Shown here: positions 1-6,098 of the stretch, piece by piece
Position numbering within the stretch: the first letter of the stretch is position 1
Layout of the letters: each line of letters opens with the position of its first letter
Source: Gemmatimonadota bacterium
GTDB lineage: Bacteria > Gemmatimonadota > Gemmatimonadetes > Longimicrobiales > Gaopeijiaceae
Direction: 5' to 3'
Assembly: GCA_016209995.1 (NCBI GenBank)
Contig: JACQVC010000554.1
Span: 1 to 14,199 of the forward strand
Length of the DNA stretch: 14,199 nucleotides
The notes under the pieces: generated by a model
What the model was told of the DNA's origin: nothing
Database searches by the model: none
Seen by the model: only the letters and a program-made list of their open reading frames with translations
Translations under genes and position numbers: made by a program

Positions 1-204
1 ATCTATGGGGAAGCGCCGCGCACGTCGGGCGGACCCGCGATGGGCGCCGAGCGCGAGATCCTGCGTGTCAACCCCACGCTCGCGCTCCCGCTCGGACCCG
101 GCCTCGTCGAGGTCGGGGTGCGCCGCCCGCTATCCGGAAAAAATCTGCCGGCCGGCACGGACTTCACCGTCGGCTACTTCACGCGCTTGGCTCTCTGGAA
201 CTGA
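1..204 (+). CDS. C-terminal fragment of a probable outer-membrane beta-barrel protein
   Basis: Frame 1 is open from the window edge to a TGA at 202-204, giving the last 67 residues of a longer protein. The tail reads ...LVEVGVRRPLSGKNLPAGTDF and ends TVGYFTRLALWN. Alternating hydrophobic/polar residues and an aromatic-rich end are typical of the last strands of outer-membrane barrels. The PLSGKNLPAGTDF stretch resembles the end of 'putative transporter' barrels of the phenol-degradation MetA-like type, but that is memory of the pattern and not a search. The start and most of the protein lie outside the window. The gene converges on the minus-strand block to its right and is followed within 11 nt by an inverted pair of repeats that could end transcription. 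Confidence 0.55.
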   Translation: MYGEAPRTSGGPAMGAEREILRVNPTLALPLGPGLVEVGVRRPLSGKNLPAGTDFTVGYFTRLALWN

Positions 205-214
205 GAAAAACTGC

Positions 215-247
215 GGTTCACGCGGAGTCGCGGAGTACGCAGAGTAG
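215..247 (+). repeat. Intergenic repeat copy, diverged
   Basis: Begins GGTTCACGCGGAGTCGCGGA and contains CGCAGAG units spaced by about 9-12 nt. It is a diverged copy (about three quarters identical, one gap) of the 34-nt repeat found intact at 6727-6760. Its orientation is opposite to the IS-split copy starting at 281, so the two form an inverted pair just after the barrel gene's stop codon. The family looks like the widespread 'CTCTGCGTCTCCGCGTGA' intergenic repeats of many high-GC bacteria. Confidence 0.7.
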
Positions 248-280
248 TCAGCGGATACGTGGGAGACGCGAAGAAATTCA

Positions 281-303
281 GTTCTCCGCATTCCTCCGCG
301 TCT
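281..303 (-). repeat. Intergenic repeat copy, first half (interrupted by IS110)
   Basis: Plus-strand sequence GTTCTCCGCATTCCTCCGCG followed by TCT. It matches the first 23 nt of the intact copy at 6727-6760 with two differences and then stops matching exactly where the IS110 element begins (304). The missing part, CTGCGTGAAAC, is found at 1786-1796 on the other side of the element. Confidence 0.75.
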
Positions 304-328
304 GCACAGAAACAAATCCGTTCGCGCG

Positions 329-1552
329 TTACGCGGCTGGTTGCAGTTGCACGATATAGCCCATGTTCCGCAGGCGCTGGACGAGGCGGAACGCATTCTT
401 CTTGTCGTGACGTTGGAAGAAGTCGGGGCCAAGGTCTTGGTACTCTGTGCCGTCCCTTATGATGTGGTAGGCAGCGGTAACCATGGACGCTGCCACGGCC
501 AGGATCGCCTTCTTCGTTCCGCGCCGGGAGCGGATGCGATGGAACTGAGCCGTCAGGTAGTTGGGCTCCTTGCAACGCACGGCCGCCCAAGCGGCCTGAA
601 CCAGTGCGGTCTTCGCCCACTGTCCCTTCCGCGTTTTGGTGGAGCGCCGTTTTCCAGCGCTCTCGTCCTGACGCGGCGACAGGCAGGTCCAACTCACGAG
701 GTGAGCTGCTGTAGGGAAGGGACTCATATCGGGACCGACCTCGGCAAGCAGAACAGCAACGACCACCTCACCCATGGCCGGAATCGTGCGAAGCCGTCTC
801 ACGAGATCACCGAAAGGGAGGAGCAGCTCCTCCACCTTGCGTTCAACCAGCGCGATCGAAGCATCCAGAGTATCGATCTGGTTGAGATGCAGTCGAAGCA
901 TGAAGCGGTGGTGGTCCCGCACGCGCCCTTCGAGTGCCTGCTGGAGTTGTGCGCGGCTGGCTTTGACGCGAGCGTGGGCAAGTTTCGCCAGCACGGTCGG
1001 GTCGGTTTCGCCGCGAATGATCGCCTCCAGAATGGCGCGTCCGCTGAGCCCCAGAATGTCCGAGAGGAAGCTCGAGAGCTTCACATTCGCGTCCTCGAGC
1101 AGTTTCTGAATCCGCTGCACGTGCTGCGAGCGCTCCCGAACCAACTGCGTTCGACTCCGTGTCAGGTCCCGCAGCTCCTGAATCGGCTCAGGCGGCACAA
1201 AGCTGCCTCGGATGAGCCCGTGCGCCAGCAGATCGGCGATCCAGGTTGCGTCATTCACGTCCGTTTTGCGACCCGGCACGTTCTTGATCTCCTTGGCGTT
1301 GCCCAACACCAGCTGGAAATGACCGGCCAGCACATGCCACACCGGCTTCCAATAAACCCCCGTGGCCTCCATGGCCACATGCGTCACCCCGTGCGAGGTG
1401 AGCCACTCCACCAACCGAACCAGCTCGCGCGTGGTCGTGCCGAAGGTCTCCAGGTACCGCTCGACCTTCGCACCCCGTGCCAACCGTGCACATGCCACGA
1501 CCGTATCTTTGTGCACGTCGAGACCCGCACACTGCCCATGCAGCACTTCCAT
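329..1552 (-). CDS. IS110-family transposase (bridge-RNA-guided recombinase type)
   Basis: 407 residues. The N-terminal RuvC-like DEDD domain shows D12 in AGLDVHKD, E62 in AMEATGVYWKP, and D98/D101 in RKTDVNDA. The middle is helical (about 150-260). The C-terminal Transposase_20 (IS116/IS110/IS902) domain starts at LRTIPAMGEVV and runs through FPTAAHLVSWTCLSP and a Ser/Lys-rich stretch (ESAGKRRSTKTRKGQ) where the family's catalytic serine is expected; I cannot say which Ser it is. The ATG at 1552 was chosen over the upstream ATG at 1591 because GGGAGG lies 5 nt before it and because MEVLHGQCAGLDVHK is a typical family start. Length and motifs are intact, so the element may still be active. 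The family excises and inserts DNA without hydrolysis-type nicking by transposon ends, guided by an RNA from the element's own non-coding end. Confidence 0.93.
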   Translation of the reverse strand: MEVLHGQCAGLDVHKDTVVACARLARGAKVERYLETFGTTTRELVRLVEWLTSHGVTHVAMEATGVYWKPVWHVLAGHFQLVLGNAKEIKNVPGRKTDVNDATWIADLLAHGLIRGSFVPPEPIQELRDLTRSRTQLVRERSQHVQRIQKLLEDANVKLSSFLSDILGLSGRAILEAIIRGETDPTVLAKLAHARVKASRAQLQQALEGRVRDHHRFMLRLHLNQIDTLDASIALVERKVEELLLPFGDLVRRLRTIPAMGEVVVAVLLAEVGPDMSPFPTAAHLVSWTCLSPRQDESAGKRRSTKTRKGQWAKTALVQAAWAAVRCKEPNYLTAQFHRIRSRRGTKKAILAVAASMVTAAYHIIRDGTEYQDLGPDFFQRHDKKNAFRLVQRLRNMGYIVQLQPAA

Positions 1553-1783
1553 GCCAACCTCCCGCGTTCGAGCCACAGAACAGGCCGGCATGGAGCCCCG
1601 GGGAATGAAATCTGCACGTCGCGCTCGAAGCAGCAGTCCGGGGTGCTCACAGGGCTCCGGGTCAAACTCCGCGACGGGCTCGCGTGCACCAATACGCTAG
1701 ACCGACCTCAGCGCCGGCCCCGAGAACGCTCAACAATAACGCGCTCCCGTTTCATGCGCCGGGGTCGGCGTAGCCGGTGAACA
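1553..1783 (-). ncRNA. Candidate IS110 bridge RNA region (left non-coding end)
   Basis: 231 nt separate the inferred left end of the element from the transposase start. Visible structure in the transposase direction: GGAGCCC (1658-1652) can pair perfectly with GGGCTCC (1598-1592), closing a 53-nt loop. That loop contains GTGCAG (1617-1612), also present at the right-end/core junction of the element (TGTGCAG), as expected for a donor-binding loop. Further upstream, GGTC...GACC and AGCG...CGCT pairings could form the 5' stem and target-binding loop, but I could not identify convincing target guides. Known IS110/IS621 biology places the bridge RNA here; the exact ends are not visible from sequence. 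Confidence 0.5.
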
Positions 1784-1934
1784 CTCTGCGTGAAACGGTT
1801 GGTTTGGGCGCCTTGCCGACTCTCCCTCCGTCCTTGTGTTTCTGCCGTGGCGGCGGTGGCGGCGTCAGCGGACCTTCCTTGAGGCGGCGCATCCGCACGA
1901 AGCGCCGCGGATCGTTGTTATAGCCCCTGCTCAT
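1752..1934 (-). CDS. Small proline-rich basic ORF, tail replaced by IS110 end
   Basis: 60 residues starting MSRGYNNDPRRFVRMRRLKE, then GPLTPPPPPRQKHKDGG, strongly basic and proline-rich. The ATG overlaps the TGA of the protease gene (ATGA), and GGGAG stands 7 nt before it, which argues for translational coupling. I do not recognise a family. The last ten residues (VFTGYADPGA) are encoded by the left end of the IS110 element. Without the element the frame would run on through the repeat as VSRRDAEECGEL and then roughly 35 more residues, so the original C-terminus was probably also repeat-derived or the real end lay earlier. It may be a small RNA- or ribosome-binding-like basic peptide or a chance ORF. 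Confidence 0.45.
   Translation of the reverse strand: MSRGYNNDPRRFVRMRRLKEGPLTPPPPPRQKHKDGGRVGKAPKPTVSRRVFTGYADPGA
1786..1796 (-). repeat. Intergenic repeat copy, second half (interrupted by IS110)
   Basis: CTGCGTGAAAC continues the repeat broken off at 303. It matches positions 6750-6760 (CCGCGTGAGAC) of the intact copy with two differences. The preceding CT at 1784-1785 duplicates the CT at 302-303. Confidence 0.7.
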
Positions 1935-2995
1935 CGGTTGATCTCCCGCACCTCGCCCGGCTCGAGCGGCGTGATGGGCAGAACCTTGCGATCGTGGCCC
2001 CGCAGCACCGTGATGCTCGTGCGGCGGCCGATGCGGTCGGCGATGAGAGCGCGATGCAGGTCGTCCACGCCGGCGATGGTCCGCTCGTCCAGCGCGACGA
2101 TGACGTCGCCCGGGAGCACGTTGGCCCGGTCGGCCGGGCTCTCGGGCTCTACGCCCAGCACCAGCACGCCGTTCGCCTGATCCAGCGCGTGCGCGCGGGC
2201 TATCGCGGGCGGCACGGGCACGTTCTGCCCCGAGATTCCGATCCGCGCGCGGCGAACGCGTCCGTGCGCCACCAGCTCGCCCGCGACGGCCCTCGCCGTG
2301 TTGATCCCCACCGCGAAGCACAATCCCTGGGCGGGAAGGATCACGGCCGTGTTCACGCCGACCACCTGTCCGTGCGCGTTCACCAGCGGGCCGCCCGAGT
2401 TCCCCGGGTTGAGCGCCGCATCCGTCTGGATCACATCATCGACGAGGCGGCCGTTCACGGAGCGCAATGAGCGGCCTAATGCGCTGACCACGCCCGCAGT
2501 GACCGTGTTCTGGAAGCCGTACGGGTTGCCGATGGCAACGACGAGCTGACCCACGCGCAGGGCGCGCGAGTCGCCCAGCTCGGACGCGGTGAGCGGCGAT
2601 GTGTGCACGCGCAGCACGGCGAGGTCAGTATCCGGGTCGTCGCCCACGAGGTCGGCGCCCGCGCTGCGACCGTCCGGCAGCGTGACCCGGATGTGCCGCG
2701 CGCCGTGAACCACGTGGCTGTTCGTGAGTGCGAAGCCGTCCGGTGTGAAGACGAAGCCCGACCCGGCCCCCTGGGCGCGCTCCTCGCCGCGACGGCGGGC
2801 TGCAGACCGGGTGCCTCGCCGGATCTCGACGCTCAAGACGGCGGGTCCCACCCGCTCGGCTGCGCCCATGACCGCGCGCGAGTAGGCGTCGAGGACATCG
2901 TCGTTGGAAGGCGTCGTATCCGCCGCAGGGGCCGGCGGGATGGGCGAATCCGCGCGTTCGTCACTGGCGTGCTTGAGCAGGACTTTCTTGTTCAT
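1931..2995 (-). CDS. HtrA/DegP-type trypsin-like serine protease with PDZ domain
   Basis: 354 residues. The Trypsin_2 domain has the full triad: H94 in TNSHVVH, D124 in DTDLAVL, S200 in NPGNSGGPL. One PDZ domain follows (about 250-345, with GVLVLGVEPESPADRANVLPGDVI). The start MNKKVLLKHASDERADS was preferred to the longer reading from 3082, which has no recognisable homologous sequence; the Shine-Dalgarno is weak (GCGAGAA). HtrA proteases degrade or hold misfolded proteins, normally in the periplasm. This N-terminus, however, has no hydrophobic signal or anchor; it is a polar, proline-rich 40-residue stretch before the domain. So it is either cytoplasmic or exported in some other way. The 60-codon ORF downstream is coupled to it. 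The gene lies 154 nt downstream of the lytic transglycosylase stop, across a palindromic repeat. Confidence 0.9.
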   Translation of the reverse strand: MNKKVLLKHASDERADSPIPPAPAADTTPSNDDVLDAYSRAVMGAAERVGPAVLSVEIRRGTRSAARRRGEERAQGAGSGFVFTPDGFALTNSHVVHGARHIRVTLPDGRSAGADLVGDDPDTDLAVLRVHTSPLTASELGDSRALRVGQLVVAIGNPYGFQNTVTAGVVSALGRSLRSVNGRLVDDVIQTDAALNPGNSGGPLVNAHGQVVGVNTAVILPAQGLCFAVGINTARAVAGELVAHGRVRRARIGISGQNVPVPPAIARAHALDQANGVLVLGVEPESPADRANVLPGDVIVALDERTIAGVDDLHRALIADRIGRRTSITVLRGHDRKVLPITPLEPGEVREINR

Positions 2996-3090
2996 GTTCA
3001 GATTCTCGCGCTGGTTGGATCGGCCAGGCGGCAGGGAAGCCCATGCGTCTGCCGACCTGGACTTCGCCCCGGCGACCCACACTCAGCGCG

Positions 3091-3158
3091 CCGGGTCTAA
3101 AGGCTGTAGTACCCCGCTTCAGCGGCCCGTTCCCGCCTTCGCGCGTACTTCAGCGCGG
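3091..3158. repeat. Palindromic GCTGAAGCGG-type intergenic repeat
   Basis: CCGCTTCAGCGG at 3114-3125 is a perfect inverted repeat (CCGCT, TC, AGCGG), preceded by GTAGTACCC and followed 20 nt later by a related GTACTTCAGCGCGG (3145-3158). The layout, TACTACAGC plus GCTGAAGCGG plus a second CTGAAGTACGC arm, resembles a dispersed REP-like family of high-GC bacteria. The transglycosylase stop codon (3150-3152) falls inside the second arm. As RNA it could form a weak hairpin between the transglycosylase and protease genes, but there is no U-tract, so it is not a clear terminator. Confidence 0.5.
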
Positions 3159-3794
3159 TGCGCGCAGGTGGTCGTAATACGTGTCGATGCGCCGCACGTA
3201 GCCCAGGGTCTCGCGGTAGCGCCAGCGCGGCACGCTGGGTGCGATGGCCTCGATGTTGGACCACTGCGCATGATCCAGGTTCTGCGCGCGCGCGGCTGCG
3301 GTCGCACGCGTGATCGTGCCCTCGCCGGCGTTGTAGCTCCCGAACATAAAATAGCGCCGCTCGACTTCGGCCACCTCCCGTGACCACAGGCGCCAGAGGT
3401 AGCGATCGTGCATGATTCCGGCGGCAATGTTCCATTCCGGGTCATCGATGGAGCCCAGCTCCGGACGGCGAGTCTGGATCATCTGATAGGTGGACGGCAT
3501 GAGCTGCATCAGGCCGCGTGCACCCACGGGGCTTTGGGCGTCGGGATCCAGGCTGCTTTCCGCCATGGCCTGAGCCTTGAAGTGCTTCCAATCGAATCCC
3601 GGCCCGAAGTAGCGCTTGGAGTATTTGCGGAAGGTGTCGTCGAAACGGTCCGTCGCCTTCGAGGCTGCGCGTGCTTCCACCGCGCGCTCGAGCGCGTTTC
3701 CCAGCTCCTGGAGTCGTGACTCCTGCGCATACGCGTCCAGCACGCTCACGCATACCGTCAGCAACGCCAGGCCGCACGTCCGCAGGGTCAGCAC
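3150..3794 (-). CDS. Lytic transglycosylase (SLT family), secreted
   Basis: 214 residues from a GTG at 3794. Residues 1-23 (start LTLRTCGLALLTVCVSVL, ending DAYA before QES) look like a signal peptide cleaved after AYA. The SLT domain follows a short coiled region: catalytic Glu79 in AMAESSLDP, GARGLMQLMPST (92-102), and SYNAGEG (153-159). These enzymes cleave the MurNAc-GlcNAc bond of peptidoglycan in the periplasm, forming 1,6-anhydro ends. The upstream DUF350 stop codon is one nucleotide before the GTG, so the two are probably coupled. An ATG at 3866 would give 24 more residues but would bury the signal peptide and overlap the DUF350 gene. The C-terminal Arg-Ala-Pro-Arg is encoded at the edge of a palindromic repeat. 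Confidence 0.88.
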   Translation of the reverse strand: MLTLRTCGLALLTVCVSVLDAYAQESRLQELGNALERAVEARAASKATDRFDDTFRKYSKRYFGPGFDWKHFKAQAMAESSLDPDAQSPVGARGLMQLMPSTYQMIQTRRPELGSIDDPEWNIAAGIMHDRYLWRLWSREVAEVERRYFMFGSYNAGEGTITRATAAARAQNLDHAQWSNIEAIAPSVPRWRYRETLGYVRRIDTYYDHLRAPR

Positions 3795-3795
3795 T

Positions 3796-3999
3796 CTAGC
3801 TGAGCGCGTTCCCGATGATGATGGCGATGGCGAGGAACAGGGCGGCAATGAAGATCGCCACGGCAATGTTGCCGCGCTTCAGCTCCTCGGGGAAATCCAC
3901 CTGCGGCGTGAGCCGGTCGATGACGCGGTAGCTCACGTACATGAGGACGACGCCGAGGATCGCGTAGACCAGGTTCAATACGATGATCGAGATCTGCAT
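3796..3999 (-). CDS. DUF350 small membrane protein
   Basis: 67 residues, two predicted membrane helices (about 3-25 and 45-65) joined by a polar loop TPQVDFPEELKRGN. The second half, NIAVAIFIAALFLAIAIIIG, is the conserved DUF350 signature. The function of the family is unknown; members are inner-membrane proteins often found near envelope or stress genes. AGGAG lies 6 nt before the ATG. It sits 60 nt downstream of the ABC exporter and directly abuts the lytic transglycosylase, suggesting a shared envelope-related transcript. Confidence 0.88.
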   Translation of the reverse strand: MQISIIVLNLVYAILGVVLMYVSYRVIDRLTPQVDFPEELKRGNIAVAIFIAALFLAIAIIIGNALS

Positions 4000-4059
4000 G
4001 GACGCTCCTGAAACCTGTACGCGTCAGGGTGCGCGCACGTTCATGTGCGAGATGCGCTT

Positions 4060-5913
4060 TCACCCGACCGGCGCGCGCTCGAACTGGAGCTCGTGCAGCC
4101 GGGCGTAGATGCCGCCGCGTTCGAGCAGCTCCTCGTGCGAGCCCTCCTCGCGGATCTCGCCGTGGTGCATCACGATGATGCGATCCGCGTTCTGCACGGT
4201 CGACAGGCGATGGGCGATGACCAGCGAGGTTCGCCCGTGCAGCAGCTCCTCGATGGCCTGCTGGATCTGGGCCTCGATCTCGGAATCCACGGAGCTGGTG
4301 GCTTCGTCGAGAACCAAGATAAGCGGAGCGAAGGTCAGCGCGCGCGCAAACGAAACGAGCTGGCGCTCGCCGACGGAGAGACTGGAGCCGCGCTCGCTCA
4401 GCGGCTGGGCGTATCCGCGCGGCAGCCGGTCGATGAAGCGGGCTGCCCCGACACGCGCCGCCGCGTTGCGCATGCGCGCAGCGTCGATGCTCTGGTTGCC
4501 GAGGCGCAGATTGTACGCCACGTCGTGACTGAACAGGAAGACGTCCTGCAGCACGAGGCCGATCCGCGAGCGTAGCTCGGCCAGCGGCAGCCTGCGTATC
4601 GGCACGCCGTCGAGCAGAATCTCGCCGCGCTGCGGATCGTAGAATCGCATCAGCAGGTTGATGAGCGTGGTCTTGCCCGCGCCGGTGTGGCCCACGATGG
4701 CCAGTCGCTCGCCCGGTGCAACCCGGAAGCTGAGTCCACGGATCACCCAGGTGGGAGCGCCCGCCGGTCCGTTGCCGCTGGGGCCCGCCGTGGCGACCGG
4801 CTCCTTCCCTTCGCCGCTGCCGTCGTATGCGAACCACACATCGCGAAACTCGATCTCGCCGCGCGGCTCCTTCGGGAGGTGGAGCGGTGAGTCCGGGTCG
4901 CGAATATTCGGCTGCGTATCCAGCAGCTTGAAGATACGCTCCGAGGATGCCATCGCCCCCTGCAGCAGGTTGTACTTCTCCGAGAGGTCCTGGATCGGCC
5001 GGAAGAAGCGACGGGCGTACTGGAGGAACGCGGCGATCACGCCCAGGGTCAACGTTCCGCCCAGCAGCGAGAGACCGCCGTACCAGATGATGAGCGCGAG
5101 GGCCACGGAAGTCAGCAGCTCGATCGCGGGAAAGAAGAGCGCGTAGTAGCGGATCGAGCGCAGGTGCGCGTTCAGGTAGTCACGGTCCAGCTCGCGGAAG
5201 CGCCGGGCGTCGGCTGCCTCGCGGTTGAAGAGCTGGACCACGCGGATCCCGGTGAAGCGCTCGTTCAGGAAGGCGTTCAGCCGGGCCAACCGCACCCGGA
5301 TGTCCCGGTAGGCCTCGCGCACTTTCGCGCGGAACAGGAACGCCACCAGCGCGACGAACGGCAGCACGGCAAACGTCACCAGCGCGAGCTTCCAGTCCAT
5401 GATGAGCATCGCGCCGACGATGAAGACCAGCGTGAACACGTCGCCGAACACCGTGACCACGCCGGAACTGAACAGCTCGTTGAGGACCTCGACGTCGCTG
5501 GTGACACGGGTCAGCGTTCGACCGACGGGCGTGCGGTCGTAGTAGCGCAGATCCAGGCGCTGAAGGTGAGCGAAGATCTGGGTGCGTAGGTCGTACATCA
5601 CCCGCTGGCCGAGCCATGTGGTCAGCAGCTCGTCGGCGTACTGGAGCAGGAGCGCGGCGAGCAGGGAGACAACGTACACCGCGGCCAGAATGCCCAGCAG
5701 CCGGCCGTCGCCGGCAGGCACGGCTTCGTCCAGCGCGATCTTCGTGAGCCACGGGCCCACCAGCTCGACAACCGAAGCCAGCAGCAGCAACGCCACGGCG
5801 GCGACGACAGGCCAGCGGTACGGGATGAGGTACCGCAGGAGCCGCCGCATCAGCCGCGCGTCGTATGCCTTGCCGAGTGCTTCCTCTTCGTGGATCTGGC
5901 TCTGAGACGTCAT
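4060..5913 (-). CDS. ABC exporter half-transporter (MsbA/MdlB-like, permease-ATPase fusion)
   Basis: 617 residues. The six-helix type I exporter membrane domain spans about 30-325. The nucleotide-binding domain follows: A-loop Tyr363, Walker A GHTGAGKTT (408-416), Q-loop Gln456, signature LSVGERQ (512-518, instead of LSGGQ), Walker B LILVLDE with E537, H-loop His568. It probably works as a dimer that flips or exports lipids, drugs or peptides; the substrate cannot be told. A Gly/Pro/Ala-rich insert (about 364-388) separates the A-loop strand from the next strand and looks like a flexible linker. The start MTSQSQIHEE was chosen because the upstream extension to 6219 is low-complexity, overlaps ridA and has no homology-like content. 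It is the first gene of a possible operon with DUF350 and the transglycosylase. Confidence 0.92.
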   Translation of the reverse strand: MTSQSQIHEEEALGKAYDARLMRRLLRYLIPYRWPVVAAVALLLLASVVELVGPWLTKIALDEAVPAGDGRLLGILAAVYVVSLLAALLLQYADELLTTWLGQRVMYDLRTQIFAHLQRLDLRYYDRTPVGRTLTRVTSDVEVLNELFSSGVVTVFGDVFTLVFIVGAMLIMDWKLALVTFAVLPFVALVAFLFRAKVREAYRDIRVRLARLNAFLNERFTGIRVVQLFNREAADARRFRELDRDYLNAHLRSIRYYALFFPAIELLTSVALALIIWYGGLSLLGGTLTLGVIAAFLQYARRFFRPIQDLSEKYNLLQGAMASSERIFKLLDTQPNIRDPDSPLHLPKEPRGEIEFRDVWFAYDGSGEGKEPVATAGPSGNGPAGAPTWVIRGLSFRVAPGERLAIVGHTGAGKTTLINLLMRFYDPQRGEILLDGVPIRRLPLAELRSRIGLVLQDVFLFSHDVAYNLRLGNQSIDAARMRNAAARVGAARFIDRLPRGYAQPLSERGSSLSVGERQLVSFARALTFAPLILVLDEATSSVDSEIEAQIQQAIEELLHGRTSLVIAHRLSTVQNADRIIVMHHGEIREEGSHEELLERGGIYARLHELQFERAPVG

Positions 5914-5940
5914 AGGTCGGGAGTCGCTTGGAGCGTCTGT

Positions 5941-5946
5941 ATCATA
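5941..5946 (-). promoter_or_regulatory. Possible -10 element for the ABC exporter
   Basis: On the minus strand TATGAT (5946-5941) stands 27 nt before the ABC exporter ATG, preceded by TTTCGG at a 14-nt spacing (a poor -35). This lies in the 185-nt region between the divergent exporter and ridA-like genes. I see no other clear promoter there. Confidence 0.3.
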
Positions 5947-6098
5947 GCGAGAAAGCTTACCGAAATCGCGGGTGTGATGGTAGCGGCGCACACGCGTGGC
6001 CGGCAGGAGCCCTTCAAGGGCCACGCGCGTAGTACGATGTGCTCGTATCTTGACTGCATTTGCCCCTGGTGCGCGAGCCATTCGGAAGGAGAACGCCC

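Larger units (their letters stand above)
304..1783 (-). mobile_element. IS110-family insertion sequence, complete
   Basis: Boundaries were set by the interrupted repeat. Left flank 281-303 and right flank 1786-1796 join into one 34-nt repeat if 304-1783 and one CT are removed. The flanking CT at 302-303 and 1784-1785 is the candidate core dinucleotide (AG when read in the transposase direction). The 1480-bp length, single DEDD transposase gene, absence of terminal inverted repeats and very short downstream end (25 nt after the stop) fit the IS110 group. The long 231-nt non-coding end upstream of the transposase is where members of this group carry the bridge RNA. An alternative alignment with CT at 1786-1787 would shift the edge by 2 nt but leaves the repeat 2 nt short. 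Confidence 0.75.

Noticed and set aside
341..1780. Long plus-strand ORF of 479 residues opposite the transposase
   Set aside because: It is the antisense shadow of a recognisable IS110 transposase; composition is low-complexity and His/Arg-rich as expected of a high-GC shadow frame.
1935..2321. Upstream extension of the small basic ORF inside the protease gene
   Set aside because: The extra residues are an out-of-frame reading of the PDZ coding region; the coupled ATG at 1934 with GGGAG is the sensible start.
6050..6055. TTGACT as a -35 for the ridA-like gene
   Set aside because: No acceptable -10 is present 15-19 nt downstream, so I do not list it as a promoter.
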